Assembly (NCBI GenBank): GCA_028284665.1
Contig: JANQRG010000042.1
Span: 62,001-126,000, forward strand
Source: Croceivirga sp.
Lineage (GTDB): Bacteria; Bacteroidota; Bacteroidia; Flavobacteriales; Flavobacteriaceae
DNA: 64,000 nucleotides
Direction: 5' to 3'
Shown: positions 35,813 to 45,057 of the stretch, piece by piece
How positions within the stretch are numbered: position 1 is the first letter of the stretch
Layout of the letters: each line of letters opens with the position of its first letter
Notes under the pieces: model-generated
Databases searched by the model: none
The model's input: only the letters and a program-made list of their open reading frames with translations
What the model was told of the DNA's origin: nothing
Made by a program: the position numbers and the translations under genes

Positions 35813-36692
35813 TTTGTTTTTAGTTGTTGTGCTTTGTGCTGCCTTAGGAGTAAAGGCACAGGAGTTGAACTGCAGTGTTACCGTGAACTCCGATCAGGTA
35901 GGGCAAACCAACCAGCAGATTTTTAGGACCCTGGAACGTGCTCTGAATGACTTTGTAAACAAGAATAAATGGACAAATCGCACATTTGCAGAAAATGAGC
36001 GGATAAGTGCCCGGATGTTTATCACGGTGACGGCGTATGAATCGGACCGTTTTGAAGCCACCTTACAAATCCAATCTTCCCGTCCTGTCTATAATACCTC
36101 CTATGAAACCCCGGTATTCAATTACAAGGACAATGATTTCAATTTTCAATACCAGGAGTTTGAGCCCCTGGTGTACAATCCCAATTCTTTTGACTCTAAT
36201 CTGGTAGGGGTAATTTCCTATTACGTGTACATAATTTTAGGGCTGGATGCTGATACGTTTTCTTTGCAAAGTGGCGATGAATACTACCGTCTTGCACAGA
36301 ACATTGTTACCCAGGCGCAGGGAACGAGTTTTGGAGGTTGGGCTCAGGAGACCGGAGAACGTACCCGTTTTGAACTGGTGGATAATCTGCTTTCCAATAC
36401 CTTTCGGGAATATCGTATGGCAATGTACAACTATCATCGAAAGGGTATAGACGTGCTTGCCGACAACAACAGTACGGGAAAACAAGTTATTGCCGGAAGC
36501 CTGCGTTTGTTTGAGACACTCATAAAGCGCCGCCCGAATGCATTCTTAATACAGACTTTTTTTGATGCCAAGGCGGAGGAGATCCAAAATGTTTTTTCAG
36601 ATGGCCCCAAGGTAGATATCGTAAAGCTAAAAGAAAGCTTGAATAAGGTAGCCCCCTTCTATTCCAGTACCTGGAATGCAATTAGCTATTAA
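35805..36692 (+). CDS. DUF4835 family exported protein
   Basis: A 295-residue protein with signal peptide MRSLFLVVVLCAALGVKA, cleaved before QELNCSV. The family opening ELNCSVTVNSDQVGQTNQQI and the later DSNLVGVISYYVYIILGLDAD are typical of DUF4835, a Bacteroidota-specific family that has been linked by name to type IX secretion (PorD); I am not sure that this label is experimentally grounded for all members. The ATG at 35805 overlaps coaBC by 8 bases. Likely periplasmic. Confidence 0.88.
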   Translation: MRSLFLVVVLCAALGVKAQELNCSVTVNSDQVGQTNQQIFRTLERALNDFVNKNKWTNRTFAENERISARMFITVTAYESDRFEATLQIQSSRPVYNTSYETPVFNYKDNDFNFQYQEFEPLVYNPNSFDSNLVGVISYYVYIILGLDADTFSLQSGDEYYRLAQNIVTQAQGTSFGGWAQETGERTRFELVDNLLSNTFREYRMAMYNYHRKGIDVLADNNSTGKQVIAGSLRLFETLIKRRPNAFLIQTFFDAKAEEIQNVFSDGPKVDIVKLKESLNKVAPFYSSTWNAISY

Positions 36693-36711
36693 ACTAATCC
36701 TTTGGATGGCT

Positions 36712-36719
36712 TATCTTTG
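36712..36719 (+). promoter_or_regulatory. -7 box for recN
   Basis: Perfect TAnnTTTG (TATCTTTG) 20 bases before the TTG start of recN, directly after the DUF4835 gene. Confidence 0.55.
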
Positions 36720-36739
36720 CCAAGCCAAAAGAAAATGCC

Positions 36740-38398
36740 TTGCTCGTCCAACTCGCTATAAAGAATTATGCCCTTATCGATGATCTAAACGTCACCTTTG
36801 GGGATGGTTTTACTACCATAACAGGGGAAACCGGTGCTGGAAAGTCCATCCTTTTAGGGGCCCTATCCCTCGTCCTGGGAAAGCGGGCGGACCTTTCTTT
36901 ACTAAAGGACAAGAGTCGGAAATGTACTGTAGAAGCCGAGTTTTCTATTTCGGGCTATGCATTAAAGCCGTTTTTTGAGGCCCGTGACCTGGATTATGAG
37001 GAACACACTATTTTGCGAAGAGAGATTCTGCCAAGTGGCAAGTCCCGTGCTTTTGTGAATGATACCCCTGTGAACCTGGAAATACTTTCGGGGCTAGGAA
37101 ATCAGTTGATCGACGTTCACTCGCAGCATCAAACGTTACAACTCACTGAGAATGCCTTTCAATTTAAGGTGGTAGATGCCTTAGCCGGAAATGTGGAGCT
37201 ACTCAAGGAGTACCGTAAAAACCTGGATGCTTTTCGGCATTTGGAAATGGAGCTTCAACAACTACAAGATCTTAAGGTAGAAGCGGCTAAAGAGTTGGAT
37301 TACAATTCGTTCTTGTTGGACGAATTGGAGAAAGCGCCGCTAAAAGAAGGAATATTAGATGCGCTGGAAACAGAGTTCGAACAACTGAACAACGTAGAGA
37401 CTTTATTGGAGTTACTTGCACAAGCGCATCAGGTGCTCAACGAGGAACAAATGGGAGTAATGTCCAGCCTTATGTTACTTCGTCAGGCGACGCAGAAACT
37501 TTCTGCATTTGGAGAAAAATTCGAAAACTTAAATAAAAGGGTAGAAGCCTCGACAATAGAATTAGATGATATCACCTCTGAGTTTCAAGGCCTAAGAGAA
37601 ACTGTAGAGCCGGATCCTGAAAGGCTAGCAGAGGTTAATGGTCAATTAGAGCTCTTGAACAATTTGTTGAAAAAGCATCAGGTCGCCGAGATCGGAGAAT
37701 TAATCGCGGTCAAAGAAGCATTGAGCAAGAAGGTGGCCGTTTCTTTAACCATTGACACCGATATCCGAGACAAACAAAATGCGCTTGCGGCACAACGAAA
37801 ACAGCTTGAAAATCTTTGTGATGAACTATCTGCCAAAAGGGCTAAAAGTATTCCTGCGCTAAGACATATGCTTGAGGAGAAAATGAGTGTGCTGGGCATG
37901 CCTTCGGCGGGATTTCAAATTGAGATCACCCCTTCCGGGGATTTTAACAATAGGGGAAAAGATGCGTTAACGTTCTTGTTCTCTGCGAATAAAGGGTCGC
38001 ATTATGGAGAACTAAAAAAAGTAGCCTCAGGAGGGGAATTATCACGAATCATGCTTGCGATTAAAGCTATTTTAGCTTCTTATGAGCAGCTACCCACGCT
38101 TATGTTTGACGAAATTGATACAGGGGTTTCCGGGGAGATCTCCAATACTATGGGTGAGATCATGAAAGAAATGGGAAAATACATGCAAGTATTTTCCATA
38201 ACGCATCTTCCTCAAGTGGCTTCAAAGGGAAGTCAGCAGTTTAAAGTATATAAAGAAGAGGATCAGCGTACTACCAGTACCCGAATGAAGTTGTTATCTG
38301 ATGCAGAACGTATTGCCGAGTTGGCGGAAATGTTGGGAGGGAAGTCCTATTCGGAATCTGCCGAGAATCATGCCAGAACACTGCTAACTCAAAGTTGA
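36740..38398 (+). CDS. recN: DNA repair protein RecN
   Basis: A 552-residue SMC-like ATPase for double-strand break repair. Walker A GETGAGKSILLGAL near residue 30, a long central coiled coil (about residues 155-370), the ABC signature SGGELSRIMLAIK and Walker B LMFDEIDTGVSG near the C-terminus, then SITHLPQVAS. Translation starts at a TTG (LVQLAIKNYALIDDL); no in-frame ATG fits, as the nearby ATG at 36735 is in another frame. Confidence 0.95.
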   Translation: MLVQLAIKNYALIDDLNVTFGDGFTTITGETGAGKSILLGALSLVLGKRADLSLLKDKSRKCTVEAEFSISGYALKPFFEARDLDYEEHTILRREILPSGKSRAFVNDTPVNLEILSGLGNQLIDVHSQHQTLQLTENAFQFKVVDALAGNVELLKEYRKNLDAFRHLEMELQQLQDLKVEAAKELDYNSFLLDELEKAPLKEGILDALETEFEQLNNVETLLELLAQAHQVLNEEQMGVMSSLMLLRQATQKLSAFGEKFENLNKRVEASTIELDDITSEFQGLRETVEPDPERLAEVNGQLELLNNLLKKHQVAEIGELIAVKEALSKKVAVSLTIDTDIRDKQNALAAQRKQLENLCDELSAKRAKSIPALRHMLEEKMSVLGMPSAGFQIEITPSGDFNNRGKDALTFLFSANKGSHYGELKKVASGGELSRIMLAIKAILASYEQLPTLMFDEIDTGVSGEISNTMGEIMKEMGKYMQVFSITHLPQVASKGSQQFKVYKEEDQRTTSTRMKLLSDAERIAELAEMLGGKSYSESAENHARTLLTQS

Positions 38399-38543
38399 AG
38401 ACCCTTATCCTGGAGGTATTCTTATGTAGTGTAACCCATGATAACCTTTCATGTTGTGGAGGAGGGGCGAAAACTATCGGCAATCGTATTCGATTTTTGA
38501 ATTGACTATATTTACCACCGAAAACCGACAACAATCTTTTACT

Positions 38544-39356
38544 ATGAGTTATAACTTATTACAAGGAAAAAAGGGAATCATTTTTGGCGCTCTTGACGAA
38601 AACTCTATTGCCTGGAAAACTGCAGAGCGTGTACATGAAGAAGGAGGTGAATTTGTCCTTACCAATGCTCCAATCGCTATGCGTATGGGGCAAATAAAAC
38701 AATTGGCTGAAAAAACAGGTGCGGAGATTATTCCCGCGGATGCTACCAACGAGGAGGAGCTGGAAAATTTGGTGACCAGGGCTATGGAGATCTTAGGAGG
38801 TAAACTGGATTTTGTGTTGCATTCTATTGGCATGTCCATCAATGTTAGAAAAGGACGGCATTACACAGATGAAAAATATGATTTCACAACCAAGGGTTGG
38901 GATGTTTCCGCCCTTTCCTTTCATAAAGTATTGCAGACCCTTTTTAAAGCCGATGCTATGAATGAGTGGGGTAGTATTGTAGCGCTTACCTATATGGCGG
39001 CGCAACGTACTTTTCCGGATTACAATGATATGGCTGATAATAAAGCCTATTTGGAATCTGTTGCCAGGAGTTTCGGCTATTTCTTTGGAAAGGAGAAAAA
39101 AGTTCGTGTGAATACAATATCCCAGTCTCCCACACCAACAACAGCCGGTCAGGGCGTTAAGGGATTTGACGGATTTATTAGCTACGCCGAAAAAATGTCG
39201 CCCTTAGGCAATGCCTCTGCAATGGAGTGCGCTAATTACACCGTAACACTATTTTCAGACCTTACCCGAAAGGTAACGATGCAGAATTTGTTTCATGATG
39301 GAGGATTCTCAAATACCGGGGTAAGTGAGGAGGTGATTGAAGCGTTTAATCCGTAG
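38544..39356 (+). CDS. fabI: Enoyl-[acyl-carrier-protein] reductase (FabI type)
   Basis: A 270-residue NADH-dependent short-chain-dehydrogenase-fold enzyme for the last step of fatty acid elongation. Opening NLLQGKKGIIFGALDENSIA (FabI-type nucleotide site), and the catalytic Tyr-x6-Lys in TFPDYNDMADNKAYL, as in E. coli FabI. The Met at 38544 is correct; an upstream ORF extension has no family similarity. A TATATTTA (38507-38514) at 30 bases upstream is a one-mismatch -7 box, and a clear terminator follows. Confidence 0.95.
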   Translation: MSYNLLQGKKGIIFGALDENSIAWKTAERVHEEGGEFVLTNAPIAMRMGQIKQLAEKTGAEIIPADATNEEELENLVTRAMEILGGKLDFVLHSIGMSINVRKGRHYTDEKYDFTTKGWDVSALSFHKVLQTLFKADAMNEWGSIVALTYMAAQRTFPDYNDMADNKAYLESVARSFGYFFGKEKKVRVNTISQSPTPTTAGQGVKGFDGFISYAEKMSPLGNASAMECANYTVTLFSDLTRKVTMQNLFHDGGFSNTGVSEEVIEAFNP

Positions 39357-39378
39357 GGCGGGAAAACAGATCGAACAG

Positions 39379-39410
39379 GCCATCCCTAACGGATGGCTTT
39401 CTTATTTTCA
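39379..39410 (+). terminator. Intrinsic terminator of fabI
   Basis: GCCATCC (39379-39385) and GGATGGC (39391-39397), 5-base loop, followed by a T-rich tail. The in-frame Met at 39393 lies inside it, which supports 39417 as the start of the glycosyltransferase. Confidence 0.88.
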
Positions 39411-39416
39411 AATAGG

Positions 39417-40433
39417 ATGAGCATCAATTTTTCTTTTATTATTCCAGTGTTTAACCGCCCTGATGAAATTCAGGAGCTGCTGGAAAGTTTGGTGCATCAG
39501 GATTTCCAGGAAGATTTTGAAGTTGTAATTGTTGAAGACGGTTCTACAATTACGGCAGAGGATGTTGTCGCAAGGTTTAAGGACAGACTCCGGATTGCCT
39601 ACTATACAAAACCTAATACAGGCCCGGGGGATTCCAGGAATTTTGGAATGCAAAAGGCGAAAGGAGACTATTACATTGTACTGGATTCCGATTGTTTTTT
39701 GCCTAAGCAGTATTTATCTGAAATCCATGGGGAGCTTAGTGACGACTTTGTACATTGCTTTGGCGGCCCGGATACTGCTCACAAATCATTTACGAATGTA
39801 CAGAAGGCAATTGACTATGCCATGACCGCTTTTTGGACCACCGGAGGAATTAGAGGTAGTAAACGTTCCCTTGGGAAATTTCAGCCTCGAAGTTTTAATA
39901 TGGGACTTTCGAAAAACGTCTTTGAAAAAACAGGAGGATTTGGCAATATTCACCCCGGCGAAGATCCCGATTTGACCTTCCGGATTTGGAAAGCAGGGTA
40001 TGAAACCCGATTTTTTCCGAAAGCGATGGTGTATCACAGGCGCAGGATCAACTGGAAGAAATTTGGAACTCAAATGCGTAAATTTGGAATGGTACGGCCT
40101 ATTCTCAATACGTGGCACCCGGAAACCGCAAAAGTGACCTATTGGTTTCCAAGTTTGTTCAGTGCGTTGCTTGTTATAGCAATAGTCTTGGCCTTGGTGG
40201 GTTGGTGGATACCGCTTATTTGTTTCGCAGTGTATTTTGCGGTTATCTTTTTTGAGGTGCTCCTGAAAAACAGAAATGGTAGTATTGCCGGCATGGCGCT
40301 GTTTGCTGTACTGATCCAGTTTTTTAATTATGGGTATGGTTTTCTTAAGTCCACACTCTTGATTACTTTTAGTAAGCAACAACCGGAGGCGCTGTTCCCT
40401 CAATTGTTTTTTAAAAAAAGTGAGCGCAATTAA
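39417..40433 (+). CDS. Membrane-associated glycosyltransferase family 2
   Basis: A 338-residue GT2 (GT-A fold) enzyme. N-terminal FSFIIPVFNRPDEIQELLES, then VVIVEDGST, and the metal/donor site DSDCFL (Asp-x-Asp form) near residue 95, HPGEDPDLTFRIWKAGYETR (acceptor-site ED) near residue 185. Two or three C-terminal membrane segments (about residues 240-290). It likely glycosylates a lipid or polysaccharide precursor; no polysaccharide cluster surrounds it. The YbbR gene overlaps its end by 14 bases. Confidence 0.9.
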   Translation: MSINFSFIIPVFNRPDEIQELLESLVHQDFQEDFEVVIVEDGSTITAEDVVARFKDRLRIAYYTKPNTGPGDSRNFGMQKAKGDYYIVLDSDCFLPKQYLSEIHGELSDDFVHCFGGPDTAHKSFTNVQKAIDYAMTAFWTTGGIRGSKRSLGKFQPRSFNMGLSKNVFEKTGGFGNIHPGEDPDLTFRIWKAGYETRFFPKAMVYHRRRINWKKFGTQMRKFGMVRPILNTWHPETAKVTYWFPSLFSALLVIAIVLALVGWWIPLICFAVYFAVIFFEVLLKNRNGSIAGMALFAVLIQFFNYGYGFLKSTLLITFSKQQPEALFPQLFFKKSERN

Positions 40434-41382
40434 GACATTATTAAAGGAGATAAACCAGGGGAAGGTAAAGATATTCCTGCTATTCTTGATTTGTTCTTTT
40501 CTGGCGTGGGCAGTGAGTAAATTCTCGGAAACCTACGAATCCCGGACGAGTTTTGATTTGGAATTTTATAACCTTCCGGATACTTTATTGCTTAATCCGG
40601 GTGCTAATACATCCGTTTCAGCCAAAGTACGTGCAAGTGGGTTTCAGTTTTTAGGATATACTTTAAGTCGTAAAACGCTAAAGGTAAATGTGGAAAATGT
40701 GTTACAAGATGATCAGGGATACTTCTTAACCGCAAACACCTTAAAAAATGCCATAGAGCCTCAGTTACCGAATAGGGTTTCCCTGCTTGAACTCGTAGAG
40801 CCCATCTATTTTGTTGATCTTTATGAAGTAGGGCGTAAAAAAGTACCGGTGACGCCCAATGTTATGGTTAACACGGTCCAAAACTATATGTTGAAAGATA
40901 AACTATCCATACAGCCTGATAGTATAGTAATTAAAGGGTCAAAAGAAAATATTGAGAAGATACGATACGTAACTACGGAGTATTTGCAATTGGATGGGGT
41001 TTCCGATGATTTTACCAGAAGGGTGTCCCTTGAGGCATTGGATTCGCTGAATAACGTGGTTTTGGAGCGTAATGAGGTGCGTATTTCGGGTGAAATAGTT
41101 CGATTTTCTGAAAAGGAATACCTTGTTACGGTTAGTCCTTTAAATGTTCCTTCCGGATATCGGTTACGACTTTTTCCCAATCAGGTAAAATTGGTTTGCA
41201 AGGCTGGGATTGAACGGCTTAAAGTGTTAAACCCATCGGACTTTAGTGTAGTGGCGGATTATGCTACTTCGGAAAACTCAGGAAGCAAGCGACTTTATTT
41301 AGAATTACGTGACCTGCCTGAAGAGGTGTTCTCGGTACGATTATTGCGGGATGAAGTTGAATTTGTTTTGGAGAAATTATGA
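40420..41382 (+). CDS. YbbR-like domain protein
   Basis: A 320-residue membrane-anchored protein: one N-terminal transmembrane helix (IFLLFLICSFLAWAVSKF, about residues 17-35), then extracytoplasmic beta-rich YbbR-like repeats (VSAKVRASGFQFLGYTLSRK; PDSIVIKGSKENIEKI). In Firmicutes YbbR (CdaR) regulates the diadenylate cyclase CdaA, but no such cyclase is adjacent here. It starts at GTG inside the glycosyltransferase gene and ends overlapping coaE (ATGA), so the three are coupled. Confidence 0.88.
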   Translation: MSAIKTLLKEINQGKVKIFLLFLICSFLAWAVSKFSETYESRTSFDLEFYNLPDTLLLNPGANTSVSAKVRASGFQFLGYTLSRKTLKVNVENVLQDDQGYFLTANTLKNAIEPQLPNRVSLLELVEPIYFVDLYEVGRKKVPVTPNVMVNTVQNYMLKDKLSIQPDSIVIKGSKENIEKIRYVTTEYLQLDGVSDDFTRRVSLEALDSLNNVVLERNEVRISGEIVRFSEKEYLVTVSPLNVPSGYRLRLFPNQVKLVCKAGIERLKVLNPSDFSVVADYATSENSGSKRLYLELRDLPEEVFSVRLLRDEVEFVLEKL

Positions 41383-41969
41383 TTGTTGGCCTAACGGGAG
41401 GTATCGGTAGTGGTAAAAGTACCGTTGCTGATTTATTTCGCGCTCATGGCGTTCCGGTTTATAATTCGGATGTTGAGGCCAAAAAGATCATGGAAAATTC
41501 CGATGCTGTACGGAAGGCAATAACCACTGAGTTCGGTAGCGCGGCCTATACCGGTAAGAAACTGAATAGGAGTGTGATTGCACAGGAGGTCTTTAATAAC
41601 CGAAACCGCCTTAACCAGTTGAATGCTATTGTCCATCCTGCGGTTCGCGAGCATTTTAAGGAATGGTATGAACAACAAGAATTTCCTTATGTTATTCAAG
41701 AAACCGCCTTGGTTTTTGAAAACGAGATGCAGGGGAATTACGATCTTGTGCTTTTAGTTACTGCCCCCGAAGATATCAGGATACTTAGGGTTATGGAGCG
41801 GGATGGAGTTACCAGGGAGCAGGTGTTGGTACGTATGGCGAATCAACTCCCCGATAAGGAAAAAGTGAAGCTGGTAGATTTTGTCATTCAAAATCGTAAC
41901 CTGAACACCACCACGGCTAAAGTGGCGCAAATCCATGATCAATTACTGTGGCAAGCCCAACAAAACTAA
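41379..41969 (+). CDS. coaE: Dephospho-CoA kinase
   Basis: A 196-residue P-loop kinase that performs the last step of CoA synthesis. Walker A GLTGGIGSGKSTVADLF at the N-terminus, YNSDVEAKKIM, and RMANQLPDKEKVKLVDFVI in the C-terminal half. Normal length; ATGA overlap with the YbbR gene. Confidence 0.95.
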   Translation: MIVGLTGGIGSGKSTVADLFRAHGVPVYNSDVEAKKIMENSDAVRKAITTEFGSAAYTGKKLNRSVIAQEVFNNRNRLNQLNAIVHPAVREHFKEWYEQQEFPYVIQETALVFENEMQGNYDLVLLVTAPEDIRILRVMERDGVTREQVLVRMANQLPDKEKVKLVDFVIQNRNLNTTTAKVAQIHDQLLWQAQQN

Positions 41970-42041
41970 CATTTTAACATTTTTGTTAAGGATTGGTTAA
42001 ACGGCAAAGTCACTGAATGTTAAATTTCTAATTTTACATAA

Positions 42042-43619
42042 ATGAACAAGAGACGTTTCGTTCTTCTGGTCATTTTGATGAGCCTCTCGCTTGTAGGTAT
42101 TATTTCTGTTCAGGTATATTGGATACGGAAATCGGTAGAGGACAAGGAGGAGCAATTTTCAAATACGGTAGAAAGTGTTTTAGACAATGTTGCCGATAGA
42201 GTCGAGAGTCGTGAACAAAAGGACTATATGGATCGGCTCGCTGAGCTTGTGGACAGTGTTGAACGGCCGCAGTCTGCACACTTAAAGAACATTTTATATG
42301 TAGACCGGGATTTGAATTCGGATGAGATCAAGTTTTATTCCCATGGTATTTTGGAAGAAAGCTATGATATATCATCTATGTTCTTTGACAATGTATTTGA
42401 TGATTCAACTACAATTCGAAACTTTACCAGTAAACGAACTACGGCTATTTATAAAGAAGATCTTGGACTTGATGGCAAACGATATGCCTTAACACCTATC
42501 CAAAAAGTAGAAAAAATTGGCGGCCTGTCTTCAATTGAAAAAGCAGCTTATGAAGATGTTTTCATGACAGCTGCGAAATCGGTACCAATTCATAAAAGAG
42601 TATCTCGCCAGGAATTGGAATTACTGTTGAACCGGGAGTTGGAAAACAAAGGGATTAGTATTGACTACGAGTACGGAGTTTATAGTAGGGGATACCCGAC
42701 AAAGGTAAAATCCAAAAAGTTCAAGTTTCATAAAGGAACTATTTATAAAACACCCATTTTTCGGGATAGTGAAGGACAAACCAACTTTTCGTTATTACTG
42801 ACTTTTCCGCAAAAAAAGAAGTTCGTTTTAGGGAGTATCATGACCATGGCCATTCTGTCTTTGCTCTTTACCCTGGTAATTGTGGTAGCCTATTCCAGTG
42901 CCATTTACCAGCTTATACAGCAAAAGCAGATTTCTGAGATCAAATCGGATTTCATTAACAACATGACGCATGAGTTTAAAACGCCCATTGCAACGATAAA
43001 TCTGGCCGTAGAAGCGATTAAAAATCCAAAATCTCTCGGAGATCAGGAAAAGGTACAGCGCTATTTGGGAATGATACGGGATGAAAATAAACGTATGCAT
43101 GCCCAGGTGGAGAATGTACTTCGAATTTCCAAACTAGAGAAGAATCAGTTGGACATCAGTAAGGATAGGGTAGATGTGCACGACATCATAACCGACGCTA
43201 TTGCCCACATAGCGTTGATTGTTCAAGACAGGGGAGGATATGTAAATTCCCACCTGGATGCTGAACAGTCGGAGGTTTTGGCAAATGATATGCACTTTAC
43301 CAATGTTGTTGTAAACATGCTGGACAATGCTGTGAAATACTCTCCGGAATCTCCAAAAATAGATGTATTTACTGAGATGGTTAAAAACCACATTCTCATC
43401 AGAATTCAAGACCAGGGAGCTGGAATGAGTAAAGCAGTCCAAAAAAGAATTTTTGAAAAATTTTACCGGGAACATACCGGGAACATACATAATGTAAAGG
43501 GGCACGGCTTAGGGTTGGCCTATGTAAAAAAGATAATAGATGACCATCAGGGAGAGGTTTACGTAGAAAGTGAAAAAGGAAAAGGAAGTACTTTCTACAT
43601 AAAACTACCCTTAATATAA
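42042..43619 (+). CDS. Sensor histidine kinase (RprX-like)
   Basis: A 525-residue inner-membrane kinase: TM1 at about residues 6-27, periplasmic sensor of about 230 residues, TM2 at about residues 265-288, then HisKA with phospho-His310 (NNMTHEFKTPIATI) and an HATPase_c domain (NMLDNAVKYSP, DQGAGMSKAVQ, GHGLGLAYVKKI). There is no HAMP domain that I can see, since the H-box follows TM2 after only about 22 residues. The response regulator gene starts 5 bases downstream. The pair resembles RprX/RprY of Bacteroides by order and architecture. A one-mismatch -7 box (TAATTTTA, 42029-42036) lies 5 bases before the ATG. The signal is unknown. Confidence 0.92.
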   Translation: MNKRRFVLLVILMSLSLVGIISVQVYWIRKSVEDKEEQFSNTVESVLDNVADRVESREQKDYMDRLAELVDSVERPQSAHLKNILYVDRDLNSDEIKFYSHGILEESYDISSMFFDNVFDDSTTIRNFTSKRTTAIYKEDLGLDGKRYALTPIQKVEKIGGLSSIEKAAYEDVFMTAAKSVPIHKRVSRQELELLLNRELENKGISIDYEYGVYSRGYPTKVKSKKFKFHKGTIYKTPIFRDSEGQTNFSLLLTFPQKKKFVLGSIMTMAILSLLFTLVIVVAYSSAIYQLIQQKQISEIKSDFINNMTHEFKTPIATINLAVEAIKNPKSLGDQEKVQRYLGMIRDENKRMHAQVENVLRISKLEKNQLDISKDRVDVHDIITDAIAHIALIVQDRGGYVNSHLDAEQSEVLANDMHFTNVVVNMLDNAVKYSPESPKIDVFTEMVKNHILIRIQDQGAGMSKAVQKRIFEKFYREHTGNIHNVKGHGLGLAYVKKIIDDHQGEVYVESEKGKGSTFYIKLPLI

Positions 43620-43624
43620 TACGT

Positions 43625-44344
43625 ATGGAAACAGAGAATAAAAAAATATTGTTAGTAGAGGATGATCCCAATTTTGGAATTGTGTTGAAGGATTATCTCC
43701 AGATGAATGACTTTGATGTAGTGTTGGCCAAAAATGGCATGGAAGGATTTGAAAAGTTCAAAAAGGACAATTTTGACGTTTGTATTTTGGATGTAATGAT
43801 GCCGTATAAAGATGGGTTTACCCTGGCAAAAGAAATACGTGAGAAAAACGAGAATGTGCCGATTATCTTCCTGACAGCAAAAACAATGAAAGAGGATGTC
43901 CTAAAGGGATACAAGGCTGGTGCTGATGATTATCTGAATAAACCATTTGATTCTGAAGTATTGTTGATGAAGCTAAAAGCAATACTTCAACGAAAAGTGT
44001 CTAACTCTCTGGCAGATAGTAAACAGTTCGAATTTCAAGTAGGGAACTTCCATTTGAATTCCAAACTTAGGTTTTTAAAGTATAAGGACGAGGAACCGAT
44101 TAAACTTTCCCCAAAGGAAAATGAATTGTTACGACTCCTGGCACTGCATGAAAATGACTTAATGCCAAGAGAATTAGCGTTGACCAAAATATGGCGGGAC
44201 GATAATTATTTCACCTCAAGAAGTATGGATGTCTACATTGCCAAATTGCGTAAATATCTAAAACGGGATGATCTGGTAGAAATACTGAACATTCATGGTG
44301 AAGGTTTCCGATTGGTGGTTAAAACCGAAGGCGAAACCATATAA
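43625..44344 (+). CDS. OmpR-family response regulator (RprY-like)
   Basis: A 239-residue two-domain regulator. Receiver domain with acidic pair in LLVEDDPNF, phosphoacceptor Asp56 (CILDVMMP), Thr84 (FLTAK) and Lys106 (YLNKPF); then a winged helix (IKLSPKENELLRLLALHEN, RSMDVYIAKLRKYL, NIHGEGFRLVV). Activated by the adjacent kinase and expected to bind DNA as a dimer. Targets are unknown. A terminator directly follows, so the operon has two genes. Confidence 0.94.
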   Translation: METENKKILLVEDDPNFGIVLKDYLQMNDFDVVLAKNGMEGFEKFKKDNFDVCILDVMMPYKDGFTLAKEIREKNENVPIIFLTAKTMKEDVLKGYKAGADDYLNKPFDSEVLLMKLKAILQRKVSNSLADSKQFEFQVGNFHLNSKLRFLKYKDEEPIKLSPKENELLRLLALHENDLMPRELALTKIWRDDNYFTSRSMDVYIAKLRKYLKRDDLVEILNIHGEGFRLVVKTEGETI

Positions 44345-44366
44345 ATTACCCCTCAACAAGAATATA

Positions 44367-44400
44367 AAAAAGCCGCTTTCTATCACAAAGCGGTTTTTTA
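44367..44400. terminator. Intrinsic terminator, probably bidirectional
   Basis: CCGCTTT (44373-44379) and AAAGCGG (44387-44393) with a 7-base loop. It has an A-run on the left and a T-run on the right, so it could stop both the response-regulator transcript and the gluconokinase transcript. Confidence 0.88.
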
Positions 44401-44568
44401 TGCAAAAAAGTAAAGCAAGCTAACATTTAGCCTCCCCGGTCACCCAAGAATGATGGTCAATATGGTCCGCGATCTGAAAAGTATCTTTTTCGAATTTGTG
44501 ACCTTGGAATTAGAAATAATAGTAACAGAATACCTGTAAGTACAGCAATTAAAGACGTATTTCCATAG

Positions 44569-45057
44569 CTAGGATAGGCGTATTATTTGTGCTACGATCT
44601 CATCTGGTGTATGTGAAATGGAAACTTTGATAGCATTTTGAGGAGGTTCCAAAGTTTCCAATTGGGAAGTTAAGAGTTTAGCCGGCATAAAATGTCCCTT
44701 CCTTGCCTGAAGTCGTTGTTTTAGCTGTTCAAAGCTGCCTTCTAATAGAATGAACCTAAGCGGTTTTTTTAATCCGCTATTTAAGAGGTCCCTGTACTTT
44801 TCTTTTAGTGCCGAGCAGGCGAGAACGGCACCCGTTTTTTGATGCTCCAGCAGTACCCCGTTTAAGTTCAACAGCCATTGATGACGATCGTTGTCATTCA
44901 ATGGGATTCCCGAAGCCATTTTTGCTATATTCTCTTTTGGATGAAAATCATCCGCGTCAATAAAGGGTAGGGTTAAGGCATTTGCTAATAGCTTTCCTAC
45001 AGTAGTCTTTCCTACCCCTGAGACGCCCATTACCACAAAAAGCTCGTCTTTTTTCAT
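44569..45057 (-). CDS. gntK: Gluconokinase
   Basis: A 162-residue P-loop kinase making 6-phosphogluconate from gluconate and ATP. Walker A VMGVSGVGKTTVGKLLAN, DADDFHPKENIAKMASG, CSALKEKYRDLL and the LLEGSFEQLKQRLQARKGHFM stretch are those of GntK. Last gene of the long minus-strand run, with a 4-base overlap with miaA. The GntP permease (4292-5620) is 39 kb away, so joint function of the two is not indicated by position. The 200 bases after its stop contain an out-of-frame hydrophobic stretch without start codon and the bidirectional terminator. Confidence 0.94.
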   Translation of the reverse strand: MKKDELFVVMGVSGVGKTTVGKLLANALTLPFIDADDFHPKENIAKMASGIPLNDNDRHQWLLNLNGVLLEHQKTGAVLACSALKEKYRDLLNSGLKKPLRFILLEGSFEQLKQRLQARKGHFMPAKLLTSQLETLEPPQNAIKVSISHTPDEIVAQIIRLS

